From Sapientia aquatica (GTDB lineage: Bacteria; Pseudomonadota; Gammaproteobacteria; Burkholderiales; Burkholderiaceae_D), in NCBI RefSeq assembly GCF_004358105.1, contig NZ_SMYL01000001.1, positions 186,001 to 250,000 on the forward strand: 64,000 nt of DNA, read 5' to 3'. Both the position numbers and the translations under genes were made by a program. Shown in pieces: positions 28,954 through 40,013 of the stretch (position 1 is its first letter; each line of letters opens with the position of its first letter). A model generated the notes under the pieces. It was not told where the DNA came from. It worked only from the letters and a program-made list of their open reading frames with translations, and ran no database searches.

Positions 28954-29982
28954 ATGAACTCATTAGAGCAACTCGCTACGACCCTTGCAACACAAGCTGG
29001 CGCAGACTTCGCCGCCGCCCAAGATGCAGCCGCATTAGAAAATGCCAAGGCAAAGTTTCTTGGTAAAACCGGACAAATCACTGAGCTGATGAAAGGCTTG
29101 GGTAAATTGTCGCCAGATGAGCGCAAAGCGCAGGGCGCTATCATTAATGCGATCAAAGTCCAGATTGAGGATTTATTAGGAGCGCGCCGCGACCAACTCG
29201 CGAACGCCCAAATGCAAGCGCGTTTAAACGCCGAAGCAATTGATATCACGTTACCTGGCCGTGGCCGTAGTAAAGGCGGTATCCACCCCGTCATGCGCAC
29301 ATGGGAACGAGTAGAAGAAATTTTCCGCTCGATCGGATTTGATGTGGCCGATGGCCCAGAAATCGAAACCGATTGGACCAATTTTACCGCCTTAAATAGC
29401 CCCGAAAATCATCCTGCGCGCTCGATGCAAGATACCTTCTACATTGAAGGTAACGATACGTCAGGCAAGCCACTTTTGTTGCGCACTCACACGAGTCCGA
29501 TGCAAGTGCGTTACGCCAAAATGAATTCGGCGCCGATCAAAGTTATCGCACCGGGTCGCACTTATCGTGTGGATAGCGACGCAACCCATTCGCCAATGTT
29601 TCACCAAGTTGAAGGTTTGTGGATTGCCGAAGATATTAGCTTTGCTGATTTAAAAGGTGTGTACCTGAATTTCGTCAAAGCGTTTTTTGAAACGGACGAT
29701 TTGCAAGTGCGTTTCCGTCCTTCTTATTTCCCATTTACTGAGCCTTCCGCGGAGATCGATATTGCCTTCGGCAGTGGTCCACTAAAAGGCCGTTGGTTGG
29801 AAGTGTCCGGTTCCGGTCAAGTGCACCCAAGTGTTGTACGCAATATGGGCTTGGACCCTGACAAACATATAGGCTTTGCATTCGGTTCTGGTTTGGAACG
29901 CTTAACCATGCTGCGTTACGGAATCAATGATTTGCGCTTGTTTTATGAAGGCGATTTACGCTTTTTAAAACAATTTAACTAA
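28954..29982 (+). CDS. pheS: Phenylalanine-tRNA ligase alpha subunit
   Basis: The 342-residue catalytic subunit has an N-terminal coiled coil (about residues 1-90), motif 2 in the region [14 protein letters not shown] to [22 protein letters not shown], and the motif 3 [19 protein letters not shown] at the end. The start at 28954 follows CAGGAACAATTCGC; an in-frame codon 14 residues earlier has no such site. It forms a heterotetramer with PheT, encoded 23 bases downstream. Confidence 0.97.
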   Translation: MNSLEQLATTLATQAGADFAAAQDAAALENAKAKFLGKTGQITELMKGLGKLSPDERKAQGAIINAIKVQIEDLLGARRDQLANAQMQARLNAEAIDITLPGRGRSKGGIHPVMRTWERVEEIFRSIGFDVADGPEIETDWTNFTALNSPENHPARSMQDTFYIEGNDTSGKPLLLRTHTSPMQVRYAKMNSAPIKVIAPGRTYRVDSDATHSPMFHQVEGLWIAEDISFADLKGVYLNFVKAFFETDDLQVRFRPSYFPFTEPSAEIDIAFGSGPLKGRWLEVSGSGQVHPSVVRNMGLDPDKHIGFAFGSGLERLTMLRYGINDLRLFYEGDLRFLKQFN

Positions 29983-30005
29983 TTACAGCAAAGAAGAATT
30001 TAATC

Positions 30006-32432
30006 ATGCAATTTTCTGAAAACTGGTTGCGCACCATGGTGAACCCTGACATGGGTTCGGATGCATTAGCTCATTTATTAACGATGTCCGGTTTAGAAGT
30101 CGAAGAGACCGAGACGGTTGCACCTCCGTTTACTAACGTGGTTGTTGCTTCTGTCGTGTCGTTGGAGAAGCACCCAAACGCGGATCGTTTAAACGTCTGC
30201 CAGGTCGATGCGGGAACTGGTCAATTATTAACCATTGTCTGTGGTGCGCCGAACGTGCGCGCTGGTATGAAAGTGGCTTGCGCTAAAGCCGGAGCGATCT
30301 TGCCTCCGGGCGTTGATGGTAAACCATTTGAAATTAAAGTCGGCGAACTACGTGGAGTGCAATCACAGGGCATGTTGTGCTCGGCGCGCGAATTAAAATT
30401 ATCCGAAGATCATGCGGGCTTGATGGATTTACCTAGCGACGCGCCTATCGGTACATCAATCCGTGACTATTTGGATTTGGATGATATTAAATTCACGATT
30501 AAATTAACCCCGAATAAAGCGGATTGCTTGTCCGTATTAGGTGTCGCGCGTGAAGTTGCCGCGCTGACTGGCGCTGCATTGCACGTGCCAAGCGCAAAGC
30601 AAGTGCCTGTCACCTTATCCGACGTGTTGCCGGTTAAAGTTAGCGCCCCCGATCTTTGCGGACGCTTTGCTGGTCGCGTAATTCGTGGCGTAAATGCAAA
30701 AGCTCCCACACCAGATTGGATGAAGCAGCGTCTGGAGCGCGCCGGTCAGCGTCCGATTTCGGCCTTAGTGGATATTTCGAATTATGTGATGCTCGAATTG
30801 GGGCAGCCTAGTCATGTTTTTGATTTAGATAAACTCAGCGGCGGTATTGAAGTGCGTTGGGGTAAAGAGGGCGAGACAATCAAATTATTGAACGGCAATA
30901 CCGTCAATGTTGATCCTTGGATTGGCGTAATCGCTACCACGGACGAGCCGCCGATTTTGGAATCGTTGGCCGGTATTATGGGCGGTGACGCGACCTCAGT
31001 AAGTTTAGATACGCAAAACATTTATTTAGAAGCCGCGTTCTGGTGGCCGAGTGCCATTCAAGGGCGTGCGCGCCGCTTTAATTTCTCCACCGATGCGGCG
31101 CATCGTTTCGAGCGCGGTGTTGACTTTGGTACGACCTTGGCGCACCTAGAACGGATTACCGATTTAATCGTCACGATTTGTGGCGGCCAAGTTGGCCCGG
31201 TTGATGATCAGATCATTAATTTACCTACTCGTCCAGCCGTAAAGTTGCGCACGGCGCGTGCGGTTAAAGTCATTGGCGTACCGCTAACGGATGCACAAAT
31301 TGCGGATATTTTTAATCGCCTAGGTTTGGAGTTCACGCAAGAAGCCGATGGTTTCTTGGTTAAGCCACCGACCTACCGTTTTGATATTGAGATCGAAGAA
31401 GATTTGATCGAAGAAGTCGCGCGCGTGTATGGCTTTGAAAACATACCCGCATTGCCTCCAGTCGCTGCGTCAGCGATGCGAATCTTGCCGGAAAATACCC
31501 GTTCATTATTTAAAGTACGCCGTCAGATGGCCGATTTGGATTACCAAGAAGTGTTGAACTACAGCTTCGTTGAAGCCGCTTGGGAAATCGATTTTGCGAA
31601 TAATTCCAATCCGATTAAAGTACAAAATCCAATCGCTAGTCACATGAGCGTCATGCGCAGTAATTTGATCGCCAGTTTGGTTGCCAATGCGCGCTACAAC
31701 TTGAACCGAAAGATAAGTCGTGTTCGGATTTTTGAAATCGCGTCGATTTACTTGCGCGACGAATCCATCCAAGACGGCGGCTTAACTGTTGCTGGTTACA
31801 ACGAACCGAAAAAATGTGCAGGATTAGCATATGGTCCTCAAGCCGACGAGCAATGGGGGCAAGCCACTCGCCAAGTTGATTTCTTTGATGTTAAAGCCGA
31901 CATCGAACTGCTGTTCGCACCAAAAGTTTTACGGTTTAGTAAAGTTGAACATCCGGCTCTGCATCCAGGGCGCTCGGCTAAGATTGAGTGCGAAGGCAAC
32001 GTTGTCGGCTTTTTAGGCGAACTCCATCCTGCTTTGCAGCAAAAATACGATTTGCCGTTAGCGCCAGTGGTATTTGAATTGGATGCGGCAGCGTTGCAAG
32101 CGGTCGATGTTCCAGTATTTCAAGAAATTCCTAAGTTCCAAGCGGTTACGCGCGACTTAGCATTGCTGGTCAATCAGAGCGTAAGCGTTCAAAACGTGCT
32201 CGACGTATTCAACCAAGAATGCCGCACTAATCCAGCCTGCCAGCATGTGCAAGCTATTGTTTTATTTGATGAATATCGTGGAAAAGGATTGCAAACGAAT
32301 GAAAAAAGCCTTGCATTCCGTTGCACCTTACAAGATACTCAGTCTACTTTGCAGGACGAGGTTGTTGAAGCCGCGATTGCAGCGTTATTGGCGGCAGCAC
32401 AAACTCAATGTGATGCCAAATTACGTTCCTAA
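30006..32432 (+). CDS. pheT: Phenylalanine-tRNA ligase beta subunit
   Basis: The 808-residue subunit starts [14 protein letters not shown]. It has an N-terminal EMAP-like tRNA-binding domain (about residues 40-150, [18 protein letters not shown]), B3/B4 editing domains, a B5 domain, a degenerate catalytic-like core and a C-terminal ferredoxin-fold anticodon-binding domain ([18 protein letters not shown]). It edits Tyr-tRNA-Phe and supports PheS. ihfA follows after 42 bases. Confidence 0.97.
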   Translation: MQFSENWLRTMVNPDMGSDALAHLLTMSGLEVEETETVAPPFTNVVVASVVSLEKHPNADRLNVCQVDAGTGQLLTIVCGAPNVRAGMKVACAKAGAILPPGVDGKPFEIKVGELRGVQSQGMLCSARELKLSEDHAGLMDLPSDAPIGTSIRDYLDLDDIKFTIKLTPNKADCLSVLGVAREVAALTGAALHVPSAKQVPVTLSDVLPVKVSAPDLCGRFAGRVIRGVNAKAPTPDWMKQRLERAGQRPISALVDISNYVMLELGQPSHVFDLDKLSGGIEVRWGKEGETIKLLNGNTVNVDPWIGVIATTDEPPILESLAGIMGGDATSVSLDTQNIYLEAAFWWPSAIQGRARRFNFSTDAAHRFERGVDFGTTLAHLERITDLIVTICGGQVGPVDDQIINLPTRPAVKLRTARAVKVIGVPLTDAQIADIFNRLGLEFTQEADGFLVKPPTYRFDIEIEEDLIEEVARVYGFENIPALPPVAASAMRILPENTRSLFKVRRQMADLDYQEVLNYSFVEAAWEIDFANNSNPIKVQNPIASHMSVMRSNLIASLVANARYNLNRKISRVRIFEIASIYLRDESIQDGGLTVAGYNEPKKCAGLAYGPQADEQWGQATRQVDFFDVKADIELLFAPKVLRFSKVEHPALHPGRSAKIECEGNVVGFLGELHPALQQKYDLPLAPVVFELDAAALQAVDVPVFQEIPKFQAVTRDLALLVNQSVSVQNVLDVFNQECRTNPACQHVQAIVLFDEYRGKGLQTNEKSLAFRCTLQDTQSTLQDEVVEAAIAALLAAAQTQCDAKLRS

Positions 32433-32474
32433 TTTGATGGATAGTATTCTCAGCAACGAACTCACGATAACAAT

Positions 32475-32948
32475 ATGAATGCAATTGTGCATAATTTAGA
32501 CGAGCTAGATGTGGGACAACATAGTGCAATGATGAGCGACGAAATTTCTACCGAACCACAATCCGAATTAGATGCGAATTTGAGCCGCGCCATGCAAGAA
32601 GCGCGTGCTCGGATGCTGGCCGCAAAACAATTGTCCACACTCACCAAAGCAGAGCTGGCGGAGTTACTGTTTGAGCAGGTCGGCTTGAACAAGCGTGAAG
32701 CCAAAGATATGGTGGAAACTTTTTTCGATGAAATCCGCAATGCGTTGGAGCGCGGTGAAGCCGTGAAATTATCCGGCTTTGGTAATTTTCAACTGCGTGA
32801 TAAACCGCAACGTCCAGGCAGAAATCCAAAAACCGGCGAAGAAATTCCTATCTCCGCGCGCCGCGTTGTGACCTTCCACGCAAGTCAAAAAATGAAAAAC
32901 ATGGTTGATCAAATGTCCGATCAATTAATTTCACATGATTCTGTTTAA
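32475..32948 (+). CDS. ihfA: Integration host factor alpha subunit with extended N-terminus
   Basis: Residues about 54-150 are a standard IHF-alpha ([30 protein letters not shown], then [38 protein letters not shown]). IHF bends DNA at specific sites in recombination and transcription. The first 53 residues are an acidic, probably disordered or helical extension; betaproteobacterial IhfA proteins often have an extension, but this one is long. Later in-frame ATGs at 32529 and 32532 give a shorter protein, and no start has a good ribosome binding site. Position after pheT is the conserved arrangement. Confidence 0.92.
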   Translation: MNAIVHNLDELDVGQHSAMMSDEISTEPQSELDANLSRAMQEARARMLAAKQLSTLTKAELAELLFEQVGLNKREAKDMVETFFDEIRNALERGEAVKLSGFGNFQLRDKPQRPGRNPKTGEEIPISARRVVTFHASQKMKNMVDQMSDQLISHDSV

Positions 32949-32959
32949 ATCTTAATTGG

Positions 32960-33358
32960 ATGGCTGAGATGATTGAAGCTTTGCAGAAAGACGAATCGTT
33001 TGTATTGCCAGCCATACCGGCTAAGCGTTATTTCACCATAGGCGAAGTCAGTGATTTATGTGGCGTGAAAGCGCATGTTTTACGTTACTGGGAACAAGAA
33101 TTTTCCCAATTAAAGCCCGTCAAGCGTCGCGGAAATCGTCGTTATTATCAGCACCATGAAGTTTTACTGATTCGCCGTATCCGCGAGTTATTGTATGAGC
33201 AGGGTTTTACAATTAACGGCGCGCGTAACCAACTAGGCGGCAATCTTGGAATGGAAATGAAAGCGCCTAAGCAAACGCCAGAATTAAAATTATCGGGTGA
33301 AGAAGTCGAAGAATTGAGAACCGAGTTGCTTGATATTGTGCAACTGTTGCGTTTATAG
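32960..33358 (+). CDS. MerR family transcriptional regulator
   Basis: The 132-residue protein has the MerR winged helix-turn-helix (YFTIGEVSDLCGVKAHVLRYWEQEF, about residues 24-48) with RRGNRRYYQ following. There is no long effector domain; the tail is a short helix (GEEVEELRTELLDIVQLLRL). A MerR-like gene directly downstream of ihfA is standard in betaproteobacteria, but its effector and targets are unknown. It begins 11 bases after ihfA ends. Confidence 0.88.
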   Translation: MAEMIEALQKDESFVLPAIPAKRYFTIGEVSDLCGVKAHVLRYWEQEFSQLKPVKRRGNRRYYQHHEVLLIRRIRELLYEQGFTINGARNQLGGNLGMEMKAPKQTPELKLSGEEVEELRTELLDIVQLLRL

Positions 33359-33440
33359 CAGTGAAAAATGGCCTTTTAATATTTTTTGTGGGAAATTAAA
33401 TTTATTCTCATAAATATCGTGGCGTTTTTAGTTTATGCAG

Positions 33441-33446
33441 TATAAT
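33441..33446 (+). promoter_or_regulatory. Candidate -10 box of the cold-shock gene
   Basis: A perfect TATAAT lies at 33441-33446. The -35 region 17 bases upstream is poor. A start near 33453 would leave a leader of about 100 bases before the csp ATG, in line with the long leaders of cold-shock genes. Confidence 0.45.
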
Positions 33447-33555
33447 TGTTTATCGTTGAAATTCTAGGTAGTAGTGCAGTATCAGTCTGTCATTTCTTAC
33501 TTGGTTGAAACGATCTAACGGGCATATGCCCACTTAACTGAAATAGGAAATTGTA

Positions 33556-33759
33556 ATGGCAACAGGTATTGTTAAATGGTTCAATGATTCTAAAGGTTTT
33601 GGTTTCATTACTCCAGACGAAGGCGGCGAAGATTTGTTTGCTCACTTCTCAGCTATCCAGTCAGCTGGTTTTAAAACTCTGAAAGAAAACCAACGCGTTT
33701 CTTTCGAAGTAACTACTGGCCCTAAAGGCAAACAAGCTTCAAATATCCAAGGTATCTAA
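33556..33759 (+). CDS. Cold-shock protein (CspA family)
   Basis: The 67-residue protein has both RNA-binding motifs, KGFGFI and DLFAHFS, on the five-strand cold-shock fold. It melts RNA structure and acts as an RNA chaperone or anti-terminator. A TAGGAAATTGTA site precedes the ATG. It has a long leader of its own and a strong terminator, so it is a single-gene unit. It cannot be assigned to a particular Csp paralogue. Confidence 0.96.
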   Translation: MATGIVKWFNDSKGFGFITPDEGGEDLFAHFSAIQSAGFKTLKENQRVSFEVTTGPKGKQASNIQGI

Positions 33760-33792
33760 GCTTAGGCTTTTATCTGGTATTAAAATTTGTGG

Positions 33793-33822
33793 AAAATCCC
33801 TGCTTCGGCGGGGATTTTTTTT
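33793..33822 (+). terminator. Terminator of the cold-shock gene
   Basis: ATCCCTGC and GCGGGGAT pair over 8 bp around a TTCG tetraloop, followed by eight T. The UUCG loop makes it very stable. Confidence 0.92.
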
Positions 33823-33911
33823 GCCTAAAACTTTTTGAACTTGACTCAAATTCGCTTTGCGTAAGCAAGACGGCTTTGCTGTCCGTCAATGCAATTGAGA
33901 TGGCGCAACGA

Positions 33912-34820
33912 TTAGCTTTCTTGATTCCAGTAATTTGGCGCGCTATACGCATGCCGCAAAAAATCAACAAACAGCCGGATGCGCAAAGGCAAATGTCGTT
34001 TTTGGGCGAACACCGCGTAAATGTCGTGATCTGGTGCTGTAAATTCATCTAACACAGACACCAACTTTCCCGTGGCCAATTCGGCGCCGACTTCCCACAT
34101 CGAGCGCCAAGCTAAGCCTTTTCCAGCCAAGGCCCAATCGTGCAACACTTCCCCATCGTTGCAAACCATATTGCCGGATACTTTGATCGTAATATTTTTG
34201 CCATTTTGACGAAACGTCCAGCCGCGTTGGCTGCCATCATTATTAAAGGCTAGGCAGTTGTGTTCAGATAAATCGGCTAATGTTTTTGGTGTCCCATAAC
34301 GTTTTAAATAAGTTGGCGCAGCGACGACGACGCGTTTGTTGTCGGCGAGTTTTACCCCGATTAAATTCGAATCATTTAATGCGGCGATGCGAATGGCAAT
34401 GTCCACGTTGTCGCCAATTAAATCCACGAATCGGTCATTGAGATTTAACGTAACATGAACTTGCTGATGTTCGGCTAAGAAGGATGGGATTAGCGGTGCG
34501 ACATGCTGGCGACCGAACCCTGCGGGGGCAGATATAGTGAGTTGGCCAATCGCGCTTGTGTTGCGCTCAGAAACAGCGGCTTCGGCTTCTTCCAGTTCGG
34601 CTAAGATGCGCTGGCAATCTTCTAAGAATGCTAGGCCTTCGTTGGTGAGTGCAATTTTTCGTGTGCTACGCTGTAATAGCTTTACCCCCAAACGTTGTTC
34701 CAGTGCATCGATCCGGCGGCCTATCATTGAAGGGGCGACACCTTCGGCGCGGGCTGCGGCGGATAAGCTACCTTTGGCGACGACTTCGGAGAAGGTTGAG
34801 ATTTGTTTAAATTGGTCCAT
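33912..34820 (-). CDS. LysR family transcriptional regulator
   Basis: The 302-residue protein has the LysR helix-turn-helix at residues about 8-60 (FSEVVAKGSLSAAARAEGVAPSMIGRRIDALEQRLG) and a periplasmic-binding-like effector domain from about residue 90. An AGGAATGG site precedes the ATG. It is divergent from aceB with 224 bases between them, so it may control malate synthase; this follows the usual LysR arrangement and is inference. The effector is unknown. Confidence 0.9.
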   Translation of the reverse strand: MDQFKQISTFSEVVAKGSLSAAARAEGVAPSMIGRRIDALEQRLGVKLLQRSTRKIALTNEGLAFLEDCQRILAELEEAEAAVSERNTSAIGQLTISAPAGFGRQHVAPLIPSFLAEHQQVHVTLNLNDRFVDLIGDNVDIAIRIAALNDSNLIGVKLADNKRVVVAAPTYLKRYGTPKTLADLSEHNCLAFNNDGSQRGWTFRQNGKNITIKVSGNMVCNDGEVLHDWALAGKGLAWRSMWEVGAELATGKLVSVLDEFTAPDHDIYAVFAQKRHLPLRIRLFVDFLRHAYSAPNYWNQES

Positions 34821-35044
34821 TTGATTCCATTCCTAAGGCAGCAACGACAAACACTATCATCGCTGATTCATCACTTTTATGCAAAGATGATTTTATAAAA
34901 TTAGTTATTTAACCTATTTGGTATCGAATATACTTTACTAATACTAATGGGAATTCCCCGCCATAAACGCACTAAATTAAGCTAAATCAAATCACGCATT
35001 CGCATTACGTTTATATTTTTCATAATAACTTTGGAGCACCTACT

Positions 35045-36631
35045 ATGACGCAACTTCAACTTCCCGCAGGAATGGAAATTACCGGCGAAATCAAGCCAGG
35101 TTTTGCCGACATTCTCACGCCAGATGCATTGGCCTTGATCGCTAAATTGACGCGTGCTTTTGAGCCACGTCGCCAAGAATTATTAGCCGCTCGCGTCGTG
35201 CGCGCAGCGCGAATGGATGCTGGTGAACGCCCTGATTTCTTGCCTGAAACGGCGCATATTCGCAATGGTGACTGGAAGATCGCCCCGATTCCAAAAGCGT
35301 TGGAATGCCGCCGAGTAGAAATTACTGGCCCAGTCGAACGCAAAATGGTGATCAACGCCTTGAACTCTGGCGCCGATAGCTATATGACCGATTTTGAAGA
35401 TTCCAATACGCCAAATTGGGATAACCAATTGACCGGCCAAATCAATATGCGCGACGCCGTGCGCAAGACAATTAGCTTGGAACAAAACGGTAAATCGTAC
35501 AAATTAAACGACACGACCGCGACCCTGGTGGTGCGTCCACGCGGTTGGCATTTGGATGAAAAGCATGTGTTGGTGGATGGCAAGCGTATCTCTGGCGGTA
35601 TTTTTGATTTCGCCTTGTTCATGTTCCATAACGCCAAAGAGCAATTGGCGCGCGGTGCTGGCCCGTATTTTTATTTGCCAAAAATGGAATCGCATTTAGA
35701 GGCGCGTCTGTGGAACGATATTTTTGTCATGACACAAAATGAACTTGGTTTGCCACAAGGCACGATCAAGGCAACCGTGCTGATCGAGACGATAGTGGCG
35801 GCGTTTGAGATGGACGAAATCCTCTATGAATTGCGCGAACATAGCTCCGGCTTAAACGCAGGTCGTTGGGATTACATTTTCTCGTGCATTAAGAAGTTTA
35901 AAAACGACAAAGATTTTTGCTTAGCCGATCGCGCCAAAGTCACCATGACTGCGCCGTTTATGCGCGCTTACGCTTTGCTGCTGCTCAAAACCTGCCACAA
36001 ACGCAATGCCCCAGCGATTGGCGGTATGGCAGCGCTAATTCCTATCAAGAATGATCCTGAGAAAAATGATGTTGCCATGGGTGGCGTGCGCACCGACAAA
36101 GCGCGTGACGCGACCGACGGCTACGACGGTGGTTGGGTTGCGCATCCGGGCTTGGTTGATTTGGCGATGACTGAATTCAAAAAAGTGTTGGGCGACAAGC
36201 CAAATCAAATCGACAAGCAACGCCCTGACGTCAATGTTGTTGCAGCTGATTTGCTCAACTTCCAACCAGAAACACCGATCACTGAAGCCGGTTTGCGTTA
36301 CAACATTAACGTCGGTATTCATTATTTAGGCGCTTGGTTGGCCGGTAACGGTTGCGTTCCTATTCACAATTTGATGGAAGATGCGGCGACGGCGGAAATT
36401 AGCCGTTCTCAAGTCTGGCAGTGGATTCGCTCGACCAAAGGCGTGTTGGAAGATGGTCGTAAAGTGACCGATGCAATGGTTCGTGCGATGATTCCTGAGG
36501 AGTTAGCCAAGGTAAAAGCGTTGGTGGGCGAGGGCGCAACGTATGATCGTGCAGCGCAAATTTTTGAAGAGATGTCGACTTCCGATAGCTTTGCAGAATT
36601 TTTGACATTACCGTTATACGAAGAAATTTGA
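35045..36631 (+). CDS. aceB: Malate synthase A
   Basis: The 528-residue protein condenses glyoxylate and acetyl-CoA to malate, the second glyoxylate-shunt step. [20 protein letters not shown], the glutamate/aspartate metal region around VLIETI...MDEILYEL, and [23 protein letters not shown] are characteristic of isoform A, which is near 530 residues (isoform G is about 720). A GGAGCACCTACT leader precedes the ATG. Isocitrate lyase is not in the window. It ends its own transcription unit with a strong terminator. Confidence 0.96.
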   Translation: MTQLQLPAGMEITGEIKPGFADILTPDALALIAKLTRAFEPRRQELLAARVVRAARMDAGERPDFLPETAHIRNGDWKIAPIPKALECRRVEITGPVERKMVINALNSGADSYMTDFEDSNTPNWDNQLTGQINMRDAVRKTISLEQNGKSYKLNDTTATLVVRPRGWHLDEKHVLVDGKRISGGIFDFALFMFHNAKEQLARGAGPYFYLPKMESHLEARLWNDIFVMTQNELGLPQGTIKATVLIETIVAAFEMDEILYELREHSSGLNAGRWDYIFSCIKKFKNDKDFCLADRAKVTMTAPFMRAYALLLLKTCHKRNAPAIGGMAALIPIKNDPEKNDVAMGGVRTDKARDATDGYDGGWVAHPGLVDLAMTEFKKVLGDKPNQIDKQRPDVNVVAADLLNFQPETPITEAGLRYNINVGIHYLGAWLAGNGCVPIHNLMEDAATAEISRSQVWQWIRSTKGVLEDGRKVTDAMVRAMIPEELAKVKALVGEGATYDRAAQIFEEMSTSDSFAEFLTLPLYEEI

Positions 36632-36656
36632 TTCGCTTGTAGTGGGTTGTTATAAG

Positions 36657-36685
36657 ACGCGCCAGTTACTTGGCGCGTTTTTTTT
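36657..36685 (+). terminator. Terminator of aceB
   Basis: ACGCGCCA and TGGCGCGT form an 8-bp stem with a 6-base loop followed by a run of eight T, 26 bases after the aceB stop. Confidence 0.92.
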
Positions 36686-36885
36686 CGTCTGCTTGAACTC
36701 GATTGCTTGAGATTACTGTTAATTCGATTATTAAATTACGTTAAATTTTTGTGAAAATGGAACTTTATTTAACAAAATAATGTATCTTAGGCACGATTGT
36801 CTGGCGGCAAAATTGCTCGGCAATAACGTAAAAGCCCAATTCAAGGCAGATCAACATACCCCGATTCAATCGAAAGGCATACATC

Positions 36886-37572
36886 ATGAAGCAATATGGA
36901 GCAGAATTTTTTGGCACGTTTTGGCTAGTGTTAGGCGGCTGCGGGAGCGCGGTATTGGCGGCGGCTTTTCCGGGCTTAGGAATTGGATTTGTCGGTGTTT
37001 CACTGGCTTTTGGTTTGACGGTGCTGACGATGGCTTATGCGATTGGGCATATCTCGGGTTGCCATTTAAATCCTGCTGTTTCGATTGGACTGTGGGCGGG
37101 TGGGCGCTTTCCAGCATCTAAATTGTTGCCGTATATCGTGGCGCAAGTTTTGGGCGGCATTGCTGCGGGCGGGGTGTTGTATTTGATTGCCAGCGGCAAA
37201 GCAGGTTTTGATTTGACGGGCGGGTTTGCTTCTAACGGTTACGGTGAACATTCTCCCGGTAAGTTTTCATTGCAATCGGCCTTCATCTGCGAAGTTGTGA
37301 TGACGATGATGTTTTTGGTGGTCATTTTGGGCGCGACCGATAAGCGCGCTCCAGCTGGATTTGCGCCGTTGCCGATTGGTTTGTGCCTAACTTTGATTCA
37401 CTTAATCAGTATTCCGGTGACGAACACGTCGGTTAATCCTGCGCGCAGTACCGCGGTGGCTTTGTACGTGGGTGATTGGGCGGTATCGCAGTTGTGGCTG
37501 TTCTGGGTTGCTCCGATCATCGGCGCGTTGTTGGGCGCGGTGGTGTATAAATTTATTGGTAGCGAAGAGTAA
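36886..37572 (+). CDS. aqpZ: Aquaporin Z (water channel)
   Basis: The 228-residue inner-membrane channel has six membrane helices and the two half-helix NPA motifs: [10 protein letters not shown] (about residue 63) and NTSVNPARS (about residue 187). The narrow-filter residues look like those of water-selective AqpZ (histidine before loop E, arginine after the second NPA). An AAAGGCATACATC site precedes the ATG. It is monocistronic, with a terminator just after. Confidence 0.95.
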   Translation: MKQYGAEFFGTFWLVLGGCGSAVLAAAFPGLGIGFVGVSLAFGLTVLTMAYAIGHISGCHLNPAVSIGLWAGGRFPASKLLPYIVAQVLGGIAAGGVLYLIASGKAGFDLTGGFASNGYGEHSPGKFSLQSAFICEVVMTMMFLVVILGATDKRAPAGFAPLPIGLCLTLIHLISIPVTNTSVNPARSTAVALYVGDWAVSQLWLFWVAPIIGALLGAVVYKFIGSEE

Positions 37573-37610
37573 GCGGCGTTCGTAAAGTTTCTTTAAAGTT
37601 GGGTACAGAG

Positions 37611-37638
37611 CAGGCTCCAAATTGAGCCTGTTTTTATT
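37611..37638 (+). terminator. Terminator of aqpZ
   Basis: CAGGCTC and GAGCCTG pair around CAAATT, followed by TTTTTATTT. Confidence 0.85.
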
Positions 37639-37713
37639 TAACGGCTTCCAGTTCGGTGGAGCCTGGCGCAGTAGTGTAGACTTGGCGATCTTTATTTTTT
37701 GGGCTGAGTAATC

Positions 37714-38307
37714 ATGACAACCAACGACAATAACGCCTCGCATGCTGAATCCGGCAACGACCGTGCGGCTGTTTTAGCGCAGACTCAAACTTGGGTGGAA
37801 AAAGCGGTGATTGGCTTAAACCTGTGTCCATTTGCCAAAGCAGTGCAAGTCAAAAAGCAAATTCGCTACACCGTGACCGAGGCGACGTCAGTCCGTGAAC
37901 TGCACACTATTTTGTCGGATGAAATTCAATTGTTGCTGGAGGCGGATCCGGCCTTAATTGAAACCACCTTGCTGATTCATCCACATGTGTTAAATGACTT
38001 CTTGGATTTCAATGATTTTTTGGATGTGGCCGATGAATTATTGGAAGAGCTCGATGCGGACGGTGTTTTGCAAATTGCCAGTTTTCACCCAGACTACCAA
38101 TTTGCCGGTAGCAAGCCCGATGATATCGAGAATTACACCAATCGTTCACCGTTTCCGACCCTGCATATTTTGCGCGAAGAAAGCATCGATCGGGCAGTGG
38201 ATTCTTATCCTGATACGGACGACATTTTCCAAAAAAATATGGATACATTGAATAAGCTCGGATTGGATGGCTGGAAGAAATTGTTTGTTGAGCCAAGCGC
38301 TGAATAA
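37714..38307 (+). CDS. DUF1415 family protein of unknown function
   Basis: The 197-residue soluble protein matches the DUF1415 family: WVEKAVIGLNLCPFAKAV (about residues 29-46), FLDFNDFLDVADELLEEL in the middle, and IASFHPDYQFAG with NRSPFPTLHILREESIDRA. Family members are found in many Proteobacteria, and no biochemical role is established that I know of. The conserved CPF and HP motifs suggest an enzyme or metal site, which is inference. It is followed by a shared terminator with the convergent permease gene. Confidence 0.85.
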   Translation: MTTNDNNASHAESGNDRAAVLAQTQTWVEKAVIGLNLCPFAKAVQVKKQIRYTVTEATSVRELHTILSDEIQLLLEADPALIETTLLIHPHVLNDFLDFNDFLDVADELLEELDADGVLQIASFHPDYQFAGSKPDDIENYTNRSPFPTLHILREESIDRAVDSYPDTDDIFQKNMDTLNKLGLDGWKKLFVEPSAE

Positions 38308-38323
38308 TCTAAGCGCATAGGCG

Positions 38324-38365
38324 TAAAAAAAGCGTGTGTAATTTGATTTACACACGCTTTTTTTA
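38324..38365. terminator. Bidirectional terminator between the DUF1415 gene and the permease gene
   Basis: AGCGTGTGTAA and TTACACACGCT pair around a 6-base loop, with an A-run to the left and a T-run to the right. Confidence 0.92.
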
Positions 38366-38379
38366 TTCGTTAGATACGA

Positions 38380-39765
38380 TTACTTTTGGTGTTCAGGACC
38401 TAATTTGAATATCTTGTAAATCGCGACCAAGATAAACAAGAAAGTAAAACCAACATACAGTGCAACGCGCGTTTCTTCAAACCATGCTAGCAAGCCAACC
38501 ACAAAAGCTAGGAAGGACAGCGTGAAGTAAGAACTGAAAGGCCACAACCACATGCGGTATTTCAATTTCGCGTTTTCGTCAGCGGACAAGCTACGACGGA
38601 ATTTAAGTTGCGCTAACAAAATCATGATCCAAGTCAAAATACCGGAAAACGTTGCAATCGAAGTTACGATGGCGAACACTTTTTCTGGCATCACGTAGTT
38701 CAAGAACACGCCAATCATCAAAATGATGATGGTTGAAATCAACGCGATGTGTGGCACGCCGCTGCGGGAAATACTGGTAAAACTCTTCGGTGCATGACCG
38801 TTTTGGGCCAAGCTAAACAACATCCGACCAGTGCTGAAAATACCGCCATTGCAGGAAGACAGGGCAGCAGTGATCACGACAAAGTTAATAATACCAGCCG
38901 CTGTTTTGATACCTAAACGCTCAAACGTCATCACGAATGGGCTGCCTTGTGTACCGATTTGGTTCCAAGGATAGATCGACAAGATCACGAACAACGCGCC
39001 GACGTAGAACAACAAAATACGCCAGAACACTGAGTTAGTTGCTTGTGGAATTGTTTTTTCTGGGTTGCGTGCTTCACCAGCCGTTAAACCGATCATTTCC
39101 ACGCCAAGGTAGGCAAAAATCACCATTTGCAGCGACATCAACACACCTTGAACACCGTGTGGCATAAAGCCGCCGTTAGTCCACAAGTTAGAAATACCTA
39201 ATGCCACGCCATTGTTACCAACGCCAAAAGCGATAATGCCAATACCACCGAAAATCATGGCGATAATAGTGACGACTTTGATGAGCGCGAACCAAAATTC
39301 AAATTCGCCGAACGCTTTAACAGCGATCAAATTGACACTACCCATCGACAACAACGCAGCCAACGCCCAAATCCAGCGCGGCATGTCGGGGAACCAGAAG
39401 CCCATGTAAATCGCGACGGCCGTGATTTCTGCCACACACGATACGATCCACAAGAACCAGTAATTCCAGCCAGTGATGTAACCTGCCATAGGACCTAAAT
39501 AATCCTGCGCATATTTACTGAACGAGCCAGCGACAGGAGTATGCACTGCCATTTCGCCCAAAGCGCGCATGATGCTCAAAATGGCGATACCACCGATTAA
39601 GTACGACAACATAATGGCAGGACCGGCCATCTCGATTGCCTTCGCGGAACCTAAAAATAAACCAACGCCAATACAAGCGCCCAAGGCCATCATACGAATA
39701 TGACGCTCACTTAGATCGCGCTTTAATTCCCCATCCCCAGCGGACGTGTTTCCAAGATTGCTCAT
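38380..39765 (-). CDS. Amino acid permease (APC superfamily)
   Basis: The 461-residue protein has twelve membrane helices and the AAT-family signature near the N-terminus (HIRMMALGACIGVGLFLGSAKAIEMAGP, about residues 22-50), including the substrate-binding GxG break in helix 1. FAYLGVEMIGLTAGEARNPEKTIP is the helix 6 motif. Relatives import proline, GABA or aromatic amino acids by proton symport; the sequence alone does not settle which. An AGGAAATAGAC site precedes the ATG. It is a single-gene unit. Confidence 0.92.
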   Translation of the reverse strand: MSNLGNTSAGDGELKRDLSERHIRMMALGACIGVGLFLGSAKAIEMAGPAIMLSYLIGGIAILSIMRALGEMAVHTPVAGSFSKYAQDYLGPMAGYITGWNYWFLWIVSCVAEITAVAIYMGFWFPDMPRWIWALAALLSMGSVNLIAVKAFGEFEFWFALIKVVTIIAMIFGGIGIIAFGVGNNGVALGISNLWTNGGFMPHGVQGVLMSLQMVIFAYLGVEMIGLTAGEARNPEKTIPQATNSVFWRILLFYVGALFVILSIYPWNQIGTQGSPFVMTFERLGIKTAAGIINFVVITAALSSCNGGIFSTGRMLFSLAQNGHAPKSFTSISRSGVPHIALISTIIILMIGVFLNYVMPEKVFAIVTSIATFSGILTWIMILLAQLKFRRSLSADENAKLKYRMWLWPFSSYFTLSFLAFVVGLLAWFEETRVALYVGFTFLFILVAIYKIFKLGPEHQK

Positions 39766-39971
39766 GTCTATTTCCTATAATTTTTATGAAAAAACGAGAC
39801 GGATTGTAACTGATTTGGGTATTTCTACCAGTAACTTTTGCAGCTAATAGTTCTTTAACGTTGGCACGTACTCTGATTTACAACGCCATTTTGATGCTTT
39901 AACTTTGTTAACGAATTTAGTGCGGTCAAGCGCTGATATTGCCTAATTTTCTTGACCTCACGAGCAGAGTT

Positions 39972-40005
39972 TGGACTGTCTATTTGGTTCACGTTCGACA
40001 GTCCA
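39972..40005. other. 9-bp inverted repeat just after the CocE-type gene
   Basis: TGGACTGTC and GACAGTCCA pair perfectly around a 16-base loop, 9 bases past the hydrolase stop on the minus strand. There is no T-run; it may be a weak terminator or a 3'-end stabiliser. I see nothing else in the 248-base gap to the permease gene. Confidence 0.55.
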
Positions 40006-40013
40006 TTTATTGC

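Noticed and set aside
36780-37121. Plus-strand frame upstream of and overlapping aqpZ
   Set aside because: It overlaps aqpZ in another frame; aqpZ has clear NPA motifs and its own ribosome binding site.
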